From the NCBI RefSeq assembly GCF_013391085.1, contig NZ_CP058334.1:806001-870000 (forward strand): a stretch of DNA of 64,000 bases, read 5' to 3'. Position 1 is the first letter of the stretch; every line of letters begins with the position of its first letter. The notes below the pieces were generated by a model. It was not told the DNA's origin. It saw nothing but the letters and a program-made list of their open reading frames with translations, and ran no database searches. Shown here piece by piece: positions 50,401 to 57,803 of the stretch. The position numbers and the translations under genes are program-made. Source of the DNA: Natronomonas halophila (GTDB lineage: Archaea > Halobacteriota > Halobacteria > Halobacteriales > Haloarculaceae).

Positions 50401-51197
50401 AGGCCGCCCCGAATCCGCTCGAACTGGTCGAGGTCGTGGCCGTAGATGACCCGCGCGTCGTGGCGGCGTTCGAGGTCCTGTAGGAACCGCTGGCTTTCCT
50501 CGCAAGCCCGCGAGTCGGTCAGCAGACTGGCGCCCATCGACCGGCCGGCCTCGTAGTTGGCTTCGAGAAAGGCGACGTCACCGGCTATCAGGACGTTTTC
50601 GGCGCCCTCACGCTGGATGAGTGCGCCGAGCGACCCCGGCGTGTGGCCGGGGACGTGGAGCAGTTCGATGCCGTCCAGCAACTGGTAGCGGTCCTGGTCG
50701 ATGACCTCCCACGCGAGGTCGTGGTCGAAGTCGGACGCGAGATAGGCGTCCCCGCCGGCCGGCGATTTCGCCGACAGGTAGGCGAATTCGAGTTCGCGAC
50801 GGTGGACGTAGACGGGGACGTCCGTTCCGTCGAAATGATAGAGGCCGCCGGCGTGGTCGAGATGGAGGTGTGACTGGACGACGCAGTCGATATCGTCCAG
50901 CGAGTAGCCGACGTCGTCGAGTGCGGTTTCGAGGTCGTGGTCGCCCGCGTCGGGATGGGCGAACGCCTCGTACAGCGGGTCGGGCCAGTAGCCATCGGCC
51001 GCATCCGGGTGCGAACCCGTATCCCAGAGGACCGTTCCTTCAGGGTGGTCGATGAGCAGGTTCCAGACCGCGAACTCCTCGTATTTCAGGTCCGGGTTGC
51101 GGTCGCTGTGGGTCGCGGCCACCTCGCCATCCAGCGCGTAGTTCACGTCGGCGTGGATGCGACCCCTGTCGAGAACGTGGATACCCATACCACTCAT
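50397..51197 (-). CDS. N-acyl-homoserine-lactonase-like metallo-beta-lactamase-fold hydrolase
   Basis: A 266-residue enzyme with the lactonase metal motif SHLHLDHAGG (His110, His112, Asp114, His115), HVPGHTPGSLG and the later GDVAF and YGHD ligands. Family members such as AiiA open the lactone ring of acyl-homoserine lactones. In an archaeon the natural substrate is uncertain and could be another lactone. Cytoplasmic; no signal sequence. It is divergent from the glycosyltransferase pair. Confidence 0.8.
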   Translation of the reverse strand: MSGMGIHVLDRGRIHADVNYALDGEVAATHSDRNPDLKYEEFAVWNLLIDHPEGTVLWDTGSHPDAADGYWPDPLYEAFAHPDAGDHDLETALDDVGYSLDDIDCVVQSHLHLDHAGGLYHFDGTDVPVYVHRRELEFAYLSAKSPAGGDAYLASDFDHDLAWEVIDQDRYQLLDGIELLHVPGHTPGSLGALIQREGAENVLIAGDVAFLEANYEAGRSMGASLLTDSRACEESQRFLQDLERRHDARVIYGHDLDQFERIRGGL

Positions 51198-51289
51198 ACG
51201 GACTCGCGGCGTTTTGCTTTTCCCCCCGTCGAGTACCGCTGGCGGCCAATCACCGAAAACTAAGTCCGAGTACCCCGGAGGGCCGACAA

Positions 51290-52387
51290 GTGCGCGTCCT
51301 CAACTATCTCGAACTCGAATCCGAACTGCAGCGAAGCGGCATCGGGACGGCGGCCCGCCACCAGCGCAAGGCGCTGGCCGACACCGACCTGCAGGTGGTC
51401 ACCTCGCCGTGGAAGGGCGGCGGCTTGGCGAAAGCGACCGCCAAGCGTGCCGTCGGCGATTCGTTCTTCGAGTCCTACGACCTCGCACATTGCAACCTCG
51501 TGGGCCCGGGCTCCGTCGCCGTCGCCCGCCACGCGAAGCGAAACGACATCCCGCTGGTCCTGCACGCCCACACGACCCATCAGGACTTCGCCGAGAGCTT
51601 CCGCGGGTCGACGACCGTCGCCCCCGCCTTCGGCAAGTACCTCAAGTGGTTCTACTCGCAGGCGGACCTCGTGCTGTGCCCCAGCGAGCACACCAAATCC
51701 GTCCTCGATTCCTACCCCCTCGATGCCCCGGTTCGGCCGATTACGAACGGGGTCGACATCGAATCCCTGGAGGGCTACGAGTCGTTTCGCGAGGAGTACC
51801 GCGAACGCTACGACCTCGATGGGACCGTCGTCTTCTCCATCGGCAACGTCTTCGAGCGGAAGGGCCTGACGACGTTCTGTCGGCTGGCGGAGACGACCGA
51901 CTACGAGTTCGCGTGGTTCGGCCCCTACGATACGGGGCCACTTGCCTCCTCGACGGTCCGCAAGTGGGTCCGGAACCCGCCGGAAAACGCCACGTTCACC
52001 GGGTGGATACCTGACATTCGTGGCGCCTTCGGCGCGGGCGACATCTACCTCTTCGCGACGAAATCCGAAACACAGGGTATCGCCGCCCTGGAGGCGATGG
52101 CCTGTGGCAAGCCCGTCGTGTTGCGGGATTTACCCATCTTCGAGCAGTTCTACACCGACGGCGTCGACTGCCTGATGTGCGACGGTCTAGAGGAGTTCCG
52201 CGAGGCGATTAATCGGCTCTCCGAGAATCCCGAATTGCGCGACCGACTCGGCGAGAACGCTCGCGAGACTGCCCGCGAACACAGCCTCGAACGGGTCACC
52301 GAGGAGCTACAGGACGCCTACGCGACGGCCCAACGGGTGGCCGACGGCGAGGAGACGGCCTCAGGCGACGAAGTCATAACCGATTAA
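51290..52387 (+). CDS. GT4-family glycosyltransferase
   Basis: A 365-residue GT-B enzyme starting with GTG. The N-terminal acceptor domain has SGIGTAARHQRKAL, and the C-terminal domain has NGVDIESLEGY and the nucleotide-sugar motif ATKSETQGIAALEAMACGKP with the E-x7-E pattern. It transfers a sugar from a nucleotide or lipid-linked donor. The acceptor is unknown; a membrane glycolipid is likely because the next gene is also a GT4 enzyme of the PimB/diacylglycerol type. Confidence 0.85.
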   Translation: MRVLNYLELESELQRSGIGTAARHQRKALADTDLQVVTSPWKGGGLAKATAKRAVGDSFFESYDLAHCNLVGPGSVAVARHAKRNDIPLVLHAHTTHQDFAESFRGSTTVAPAFGKYLKWFYSQADLVLCPSEHTKSVLDSYPLDAPVRPITNGVDIESLEGYESFREEYRERYDLDGTVVFSIGNVFERKGLTTFCRLAETTDYEFAWFGPYDTGPLASSTVRKWVRNPPENATFTGWIPDIRGAFGAGDIYLFATKSETQGIAALEAMACGKPVVLRDLPIFEQFYTDGVDCLMCDGLEEFREAINRLSENPELRDRLGENARETAREHSLERVTEELQDAYATAQRVADGEETASGDEVITD

Positions 52388-52411
52388 ACCCCGGTCGGCC
52401 AAGCCCCGTCC

Positions 52412-53503
52412 ATGAAGACCGTCGCGGTATTTACGGATACGTACCTCCCGACGGTCAACGGTGTCACCTACACCGTCAACACCTGGCGGGACCGCTGGCT
52501 CGACCGCGACGGCCGGATGCCCGTCGTCTATCCCGACGCCGACGGCTACCAGCCGGATGCCGGCGAGTTCCCGGTTCGAAGCCTCCCGTTCCCGTTCTAC
52601 GAAGGGTTCCGGTTCGGCGTTCCGAGGATACCCGACGACCTGCCGGACCCCGACGTCGTCCACGCCCACACCCCCTTCGCGCTCGGCTTGGCCGGCCGAC
52701 GCCTCGCCGGGAAACGCGACATCCCGCTCGTCGTCTCGTATCACACGCCCGCCCACGAGTACGCCGATTACATCAGCGACGCCCTCGCGGGCGTGATTCG
52801 GCGGGCCGCCGACCGCTACGAGAAATGGTATTTCAGCGAGGCCGACGCGGTCGTCGTCCCCTCGGAAACCGCCGCGGAGACGGTCGATACCGGGTCGACG
52901 CCGACACACGTCATCTCGAACGGCGTCGACACCGACCGGTTCCAGCCAGCGGACGAGGAGACGGTTTCGGCCTTCCGTGACCGACACGGCCTGCCCTCGG
53001 GGCCGATAGTCGGCTACACGGGACGACACGGCTACGAAAAGCGGCTGCAGGACCTCCTGACCGCGACCGAGGGCCTCGACGTGACGGTCGCCATCGGCGG
53101 CGACGGCCCGGCCCGCGAGGACCTCGAAGCCCAGGCCGGCGACCGCGAAGACGTCCATTTCCTCGGGTTCCTCGACCGCGAGGACCTGGCGACCTTTTAT
53201 ACGATGCTCGATGCGTTCGCGTTCCCCAGCCCCGTCGAAACGCAGGGACTGGTCGCGCTGGAAGCCATCGCCTGTGGGACGCCCGTCGTCGCCGCCGACA
53301 GCGGCGCGCTCTCGGAGACCGTCGACGACGGCGTCACCGGCTACCACTTCCCCGTGGGCGATACCGACCGCTTCCGGGCGGCCATCGACCGCACGCTATC
53401 CGACATCGAAACCCTCTCCGGGAAATGTCTCCAACAGCGTGACCGCCTCTCCGTCGAGCGGTCCATCGATAAGCTCGCCGACGTATACGACGACGTCAGT
53501 TAA
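52412..53503 (+). CDS. GT4-family glycosyltransferase (PimB/lipid glycosyltransferase-like)
   Basis: A 363-residue GT-B enzyme. It begins MKTVAVFTDTYLPTVNGVTY as in mannosyl- and glucosyl-lipid synthases, contains VVHAHTPFALG and NGVDTDRFQP, and ends the catalytic core with SPVETQGLVALEAIACGTPV. Similar enzymes make glycosylated diacyl- or diether-lipids. It follows the first GT4 gene with a 24-nt gap, so the two probably act in sequence on one acceptor. Downstream the GC content drops. Confidence 0.88.
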   Translation: MKTVAVFTDTYLPTVNGVTYTVNTWRDRWLDRDGRMPVVYPDADGYQPDAGEFPVRSLPFPFYEGFRFGVPRIPDDLPDPDVVHAHTPFALGLAGRRLAGKRDIPLVVSYHTPAHEYADYISDALAGVIRRAADRYEKWYFSEADAVVVPSETAAETVDTGSTPTHVISNGVDTDRFQPADEETVSAFRDRHGLPSGPIVGYTGRHGYEKRLQDLLTATEGLDVTVAIGGDGPAREDLEAQAGDREDVHFLGFLDREDLATFYTMLDAFAFPSPVETQGLVALEAIACGTPVVAADSGALSETVDDGVTGYHFPVGDTDRFRAAIDRTLSDIETLSGKCLQQRDRLSVERSIDKLADVYDDVS

Positions 53504-53685
53504 TCGTCGTCAGTGGGCCACTCAGCCCGTATCGTGGGTAGTTTCTTGATTCGGTCAGTACAGGTGGTCTATGAAGTAGTTCGCAGGAATGGAGGAACAG
53601 TCGTAAAGGCTTCTCTTGAAGGGCTGATTCTCGGGGAGAATTATTATGTTACCACATCACACTATATTCGTGAGGTGGGGACTCA
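53504..53685. other. AT-richer intergenic stretch at the edge of an accessory patch
   Basis: No gene is supported. The sequence has lower GC than the glycosyltransferase genes before it. It holds ATGTTACCACA (53646-53656, also present at 55236-55246), an ACTATATTC TATA-like element (53661-53669) and a purine-rich GAGGTGGGG before the next start. Confidence 0.5.
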
Positions 53686-54159
53686 ATGGCTCAAACTCAG
53701 TCGAACATCGAAGACGTCATCGCTGACTACGAGGCGTTGTGGAACGGAGACTTTTCAAAAATCGGGGTGATTGCAGAGTCTGCTGCCGTGTACGACCCAG
53801 CGGCGCCAGATGGAGAAGTCCACGGCCGGGACGCCATCGAAGCGTTCCTCCAAGAGACCCGTGAGGCGTTTCCCGATTTCACCCTTCGCACACAGGAAAT
53901 GCTCGTAAAAGACGAGATGGTCATGGTCGAGTGGACGGTGACCGGAACTCTCGAAAACGAGTTCTATGGTGCGCCCCCAAGTGGTCGGTCAATGGAAATC
54001 AGCGGAATGGCAAAAACCATCGTGAGAGATGGACAGGTACAGGAAGACCGTCTCTACTATGACCAAAAAGACATGCTCGCTCAGCTCGGGTTTACCTTTC
54101 CAGACGTGATTTTCCTGCTGCCGAAATTAGTATGGGGCAAACTTGCTGGAGGTCGGTAA
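53686..54159 (+). CDS. SnoaL-like (NTF2-fold) polyketide cyclase/ester cyclase family protein
   Basis: A 157-residue protein with the SnoaL pattern: DYEALWNGDFSKIGVIAESA near the start, HGRDAIEAFLQETREAFPDF in the middle, and VEWTVTGTLENEFYGAPPSG. NTF2-fold cyclases, isomerases and ligand-binding proteins share this build; no reaction can be fixed. Base and codon use are less GC-rich than in surrounding genes, suggesting more recent arrival. Confidence 0.75.
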   Translation: MAQTQSNIEDVIADYEALWNGDFSKIGVIAESAAVYDPAAPDGEVHGRDAIEAFLQETREAFPDFTLRTQEMLVKDEMVMVEWTVTGTLENEFYGAPPSGRSMEISGMAKTIVRDGQVQEDRLYYDQKDMLAQLGFTFPDVIFLLPKLVWGKLAGGR

Positions 54160-54448
54160 CTCGTCTTCTTGACAGACAGCAGAAGAACGAGTCGGTCAGT
54201 AAGCACGCTCGACCTTGCGGCTGGTTCGTTGCTGGCACTCTGAAATATAGTGCGTCGTATTCCAGCGGAGTCTCCGTCGTATTCTCAGGCATTCGCCGAG
54301 ACCGGGGCAAATATAGCCAGCACAGCACGCGCTTGAATCGGCCGATGCAGCCGAACAATGAATAGTTATTCCGCGAATCTGGATTGCAGCGCGTGTAGCT
54401 CGCCACGTACGGCCACGGCCCACAGAACCCGACAGCAGAACGAGCCTG
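54160..54448. other. Gene-poor stretch, no supported coding frame
   Basis: Open frames of 70-105 codons exist on both strands but none has a haloarchaeal amino-acid profile or a recognised family, and they overlap each other. The stretch is AT-richer than the window. CGAGCC and GGCTCG (54441-54462) make a small stem at the end of the following minus-strand gene. A decayed mobile gene is possible but not shown. Confidence 0.45.
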
Positions 54449-54898
54449 TTAGGACGGGCTCGTGCTCGTCTCTACCTCATATCGCGCCGGTTCACTATCC
54501 ACCTGCGCGGGAATCGTCTCAAACTGCACCTCCCTTCCCGCACTCACATCAGTAGCATTCCACATCCCCTCACCAACACGCGTATCCGACTCATCGAAGA
54601 ATCTTGCTTTGACCTGTATGTAGCCCTGTTCCGAGTCGGTCGTGTTCTTCACCGTCCCGACGACTTTCACGCCCATCATTTCATCGTACTCCATCGAATG
54701 GTCGAGAATCTTTACAGCTGGCTCGTCTGACTCCGGGGTTGACGTACTCGTCTGCTGCTGCGTGTTAGTGTCTGTTGCCTCGCCACCATCGGCGTTCCCG
54801 TTGCCACCGCTCGCTGTATCACCCGACTCGGTACAGCCAGCCATCACCGTCATGGCTACGCCAGAAACAACGGTCGTGACGAACATACGTCGTTTCAT
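54449..54898 (-). CDS. FxLYD-like exported lipoprotein
   Basis: A 149-residue protein. KRRMFVTTVVSGVAMTVMAGC is a Tat-type lipoprotein signal with lipid-accepting Cys near residue 21, and a Ser/Thr/Gly/Asn-rich tether follows. The globular part (VKILDHSMEYDEMMGVKVVG, then GYIQVKARFFDESDTRVGEG) has the layout of FxLYD domains, small surface immunoglobulin-like modules. Function unknown. ATG at 54898 is chosen because the signal sequence begins there. Confidence 0.7.
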   Translation of the reverse strand: MKRRMFVTTVVSGVAMTVMAGCTESGDTASGGNGNADGGEATDTNTQQQTSTSTPESDEPAVKILDHSMEYDEMMGVKVVGTVKNTTDSEQGYIQVKARFFDESDTRVGEGMWNATDVSAGREVQFETIPAQVDSEPARYEVETSTSPS

Positions 54899-55313
54899 CG
54901 TACGCTCAGCCTCCCTCGCATATCCGTCCAAACAAGGGAGGTCACCAAAGTAATGCAATGGATACGGGGTGTAATCGGTAAATAATGAGGTCGCCCACAC
55001 TCGGAGACAGAATAATATAACTCACTACCACCGACCCTTACACGGCCTCCACCCGCGTTATCATCCAATTTGACCTACTTCGTCGGTCGGTTATCGAAAA
55101 CTGGCTCAGTTAAAATCCTCAGCAATTGATACATCTTACCCCAGTTTCGGTCAATAAAGAGTGTTGATTTAGCAGTCAGAATACTCGCAAAGAACACCCA
55201 CTGGGTGCAAGTTCAGGGTTCCCAACAAAAGTTACATGTTACCACACAACGTACCTTTGAGTGCAAGCTACCAGAACGAGCACGAAACCCACCACGGCCA
55301 CAGAGTTCATCCA
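54899..55313. other. Long AT-rich intergenic region between divergent genes
   Basis: About 415 nt without a supported gene. It carries AT-rich patches that could be promoters (AATAATATAAC near 55011-55021, TCAATAAAGAGTG near 55152-55164) and the 11-mer ATGTTACCACA at 55236-55246, which also precedes the SnoaL-like gene. A frame open from 55236 joins the GAF gene but adds 26 unconserved residues. Confidence 0.5.
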
Positions 55314-56177
55314 ATGGCACATAGCATCTGTACACCGGAAGCGGGCGGAGAGTTGCCCTATTTTCAGCGGCTGTGGCGAACATTGTTGGCCCCCAATATC
55401 GACCCAAAATCCAGAACCGAACAACTGTTCGACCACGAGACCATCGAATTCGACCTTGAATACGCGTTTCTGTCGTATATCGACCTCGAACACGAGACGG
55501 AACGCTTCGACATTACACATGGCTCCCACGAGGCACTCAACCCGGGGACTACCATCCCCCTCTCGAAGACCTACTGTCGGAAAACCATCGCAGACCCCGA
55601 AGGGACACTAGCAATTAGTGATGCCATCGCAGAAGGCTGGGAAGACGACCCAGCATACGAAGCATTCGGGATTAGCAGTTACCTCGGGACGACGGTCTCC
55701 GTTGACGACGAACTCTATGGAACGCTCTGCTTTGCGAATACTGCCCCCCGTGATGACCCAATCAGGGACGAAGAGAAAGCCCTCGTCGAGATGCACGGCC
55801 AATGGGTTGGGCATACATTGGATCTCTGGGAGGGTCCACCGATTCGGGAGCAAAATATCGATCGCGTTGAGAAACGCGTCGTTTCTTCGGACGCAATCGA
55901 TTCGATGATGGACGCACTCAGAAAGCCCACACGGCGCGTTATTCTCATGGCGCTGTTAGATGACACCACTGAGACTACCATCGCTACCCTTGAACGAAAG
56001 CTAAACCATGAGCACGCCCGAATGCGCCTGGCCCATAGCGATTTACCCAAATTAGCAAACGCCGGATACATCACGTGGGACAATGAGACGGAGACCATCT
56101 CCAAGGGGCCGAGATTCTCCGAGGTGGAACCACTCGTTCAATTGCTCCACGAGTATAATACGGCATTCCCTGAGTAG
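55314..56177 (+). CDS. GAF-domain regulator with C-terminal wHTH-like domain
   Basis: A 287-residue protein from the preferred ATG 55314 (MAHSICTPEAGGELPYF). Residues 20-180 are a GAF-type sensor (YAFLSYIDLEHETERFDITH, SYLGTTVSVDDELYGTLCFA). The last 95 residues (ALRKPTRRVILMALLDDTTE, then LPKLANAGYITWDNETETI) form a winged-helix-like DUF7344-type domain. This layout is common in haloarchaeal one-component regulators related to bacterio-opsin activators. The ligand is unknown. Codon use is AT-richer than average. ATG 55236 would add 26 residues. Confidence 0.75.
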   Translation: MAHSICTPEAGGELPYFQRLWRTLLAPNIDPKSRTEQLFDHETIEFDLEYAFLSYIDLEHETERFDITHGSHEALNPGTTIPLSKTYCRKTIADPEGTLAISDAIAEGWEDDPAYEAFGISSYLGTTVSVDDELYGTLCFANTAPRDDPIRDEEKALVEMHGQWVGHTLDLWEGPPIREQNIDRVEKRVVSSDAIDSMMDALRKPTRRVILMALLDDTTETTIATLERKLNHEHARMRLAHSDLPKLANAGYITWDNETETISKGPRFSEVEPLVQLLHEYNTAFPE

Positions 56178-56424
56178 AGGCTCCGACTCAGTCGAACGTT
56201 TTCCCCCGGCTCATTTCACGTTGAATCTGCGAATGGAGAAATAGAATTTCACAGGAACACTCGATAAGCAAGCGCATTCTTTCGGCTGATTCAGCCAAAC
56301 TCATCTGCAGTCGTTAGCAACGACGGATCGGTCGATGTAGCGTCGAGATAGCACCAGCTAAGGGGCGTAATCATCTGAAAAATCGAAATTGGTGTCCGTC
56401 GCTATGGGCGACGGGTGTGTCGTA
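56178..56424. other. Intergenic stretch without supported gene
   Basis: About 250 nt, still AT-richer than average, between the GAF gene and the convergent cold-shock gene. I see no RNA gene or conserved frame. Confidence 0.5.
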
Positions 56425-56631
56425 TTACTGCCGGACGACGTTCGCCGCGCGGGGGCCCTTGGGCGAGGACTCGATGTCGAACTCGACTTCAGTACCTTCC
56501 GTGAGGTCTTCGCCGCCGACGTCCTCCATGTGGAAGAACACGTCTTCGTCGTCGTCTACTTCGTCGCTGTCAGTCGAAATGAAACCGTAGCCGCCTGTGT
56601 CGTTGAAGAAATCAACCTTTCCGTTAGCCAT
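56425..56631 (-). CDS. cspA: Cold-shock domain protein
   Basis: A 68-residue cold-shock protein. The RNA-binding motifs are present as GKVDFFNDTGGYGFIS and DEDVFFHMEDV, corresponding to RNP1 and RNP2 with acidic haloarchaeal surface changes. It binds single-stranded RNA or DNA and may melt mRNA structure. A GGTTAT element about 27 nt upstream (56658-56664) suggests a leaderless mRNA. The longer in-frame extension to 56712 is not conserved. Confidence 0.92.
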   Translation of the reverse strand: MANGKVDFFNDTGGYGFISTDSDEVDDDEDVFFHMEDVGGEDLTEGTEVEFDIESSPKGPRAANVVRQ

Positions 56632-56767
56632 TACAGCCAAACGGAGGGTGCAGCAGGGGATAACCCTTCCGAGGGTCGAGGTACCACGACTCCTCACGCT
56701 ACATGCGGACACGATGTCATGGCTGATTCGGCCAGTATCTGTCTAAAGAGGATGCGCGCGAGTCCGT

Positions 56768-57196
56768 TCAACACCGTTGCTCGCAGACCCGGTCGATGAT
56801 ACGCCCGGTCGAGAGCAGTTCCCCGTCGTATTTCTGGTCTCTGGCCGAGGCGCGGGCGACCTCACAGTCGATGCCCTCCTCGGCGAGCATCGCCGACAGC
56901 GTCTCCTCGTCGTGGTGTTGGTCGTGGCCCAGTACGATGACGTCGGGGTCGATGTTCCGGATGGGGACGAAGAAGTCCTCGGTGTGGCCGAGGTGGGCCT
57001 CGTCCACCGGGTCGAGCGCCGCGACCATATCCCGGCGCTGGCGGTCGTCGAGGACCGGCTTTTCTTTATGAGTGACGTTGGCGCTCCGGGCGATGATGAC
57101 GTGGAGCTCATCGCCCATCGACTTCGCGTCGGTGAGATAGTGGAGATGGCCCGGATGGAGGATGTCGAAGGTGCCCTGAGCGACGACGCGCCTCAT
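56768..57196 (-). CDS. ribL: FAD synthase (archaeal RibL type)
   Basis: A 142-residue nucleotidyltransferase. [14 protein letters not shown] (HxGH at 14-17) and the C-terminal STGRII mark the cytidylyltransferase fold. Archaeal RibL transfers AMP from ATP to FMN to make FAD. The size and [20 protein letters not shown] segment match that family. It overlaps the JAMM gene by four bases, so the two are translated together. Its last residues contain two cysteines (RVCEQRC), as in characterised RibL. Confidence 0.85.
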   Translation of the reverse strand: MRRVVAQGTFDILHPGHLHYLTDAKSMGDELHVIIARSANVTHKEKPVLDDRQRRDMVAALDPVDEAHLGHTEDFFVPIRNIDPDVIVLGHDQHHDEETLSAMLAEEGIDCEVARASARDQKYDGELLSTGRIIDRVCEQRC

Positions 57197-57696
57197 CGTA
57201 GCTCCCGGTCGATGTCCGCCTGCGTGAAGTCGAAGAACTGGTCGTCGGGCAGTTCCACGTCGATGACCTCGAGGTCGCGGGGCTGGCCGTCGTTGTCGAA
57301 GGCCTGCCAGTCGTCGCGGCCGTAGGGCGCGCCGACGATGATGTGGACCTGTCCGCGCGTGAACGTGGCGAGGTCGGCGTCGCTCGGGCGCAAAACGCCG
57401 TTCGGATGTGAGTGGACCGACCCGACGCTTTTGACGTCGTTCGGCATGTAGCTCGGGTTGAACTCCGCGCTGACGGGGTTGGTCTTGGTCCCCGGCGCCA
57501 GCAGGACGTCGGTGATGACCGTCCCCTCGCGGTCGAGGTCGAGTTTTCGCGCGTCGGTGCCCCGCAGTTGGCCCATGTACTCGTTGGGGTGGGCATCCTC
57601 CGAGGCTTCGAGGGCGAACTGCAAGGCGTCATCGGCGATACCGATGACCTTGCTCGACCGGAACAGGTTCGGCGTCAGCGACCCGAGCAGACCCAT
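57193..57696 (-). CDS. JAMM/MPN-domain metalloprotease-like protein
   Basis: A 167-residue protein with a complete zinc site: Glu39, then [16 protein letters not shown] containing His95, His97, Ser105 and Asp108 (E-HxH-x7-S-x2-D). Archaeal JAMM proteins of this type cleave isopeptide or linear bonds to the small modifier SAMP, or process sulfur-carrier proteins. Whether this one does so is inference. It leads a two-gene unit with ribL. ATG at 57696 gives the family start; the frame is open up to 57771. Confidence 0.85.
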   Translation of the reverse strand: MGLLGSLTPNLFRSSKVIGIADDALQFALEASEDAHPNEYMGQLRGTDARKLDLDREGTVITDVLLAPGTKTNPVSAEFNPSYMPNDVKSVGSVHSHPNGVLRPSDADLATFTRGQVHIIVGAPYGRDDWQAFDNDGQPRDLEVIDVELPDDQFFDFTQADIDRELR

Positions 57697-57803
57697 ACGT
57701 ACGTCTCCGGCATCGCGCCAACTAAGGCTTCCGGACCGTCCGCCGAAGCCCGACGGAACCAACAACAACACTCTTAAACCCAGTCGGGGCCGAAAATTTA
57801 GTA

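Noticed and set aside
54092-54423. Overlapping short frames that could be a transposase remnant
   Set aside because: No transposase motif, terminal inverted repeat or target duplication could be seen, and the frames contradict each other.
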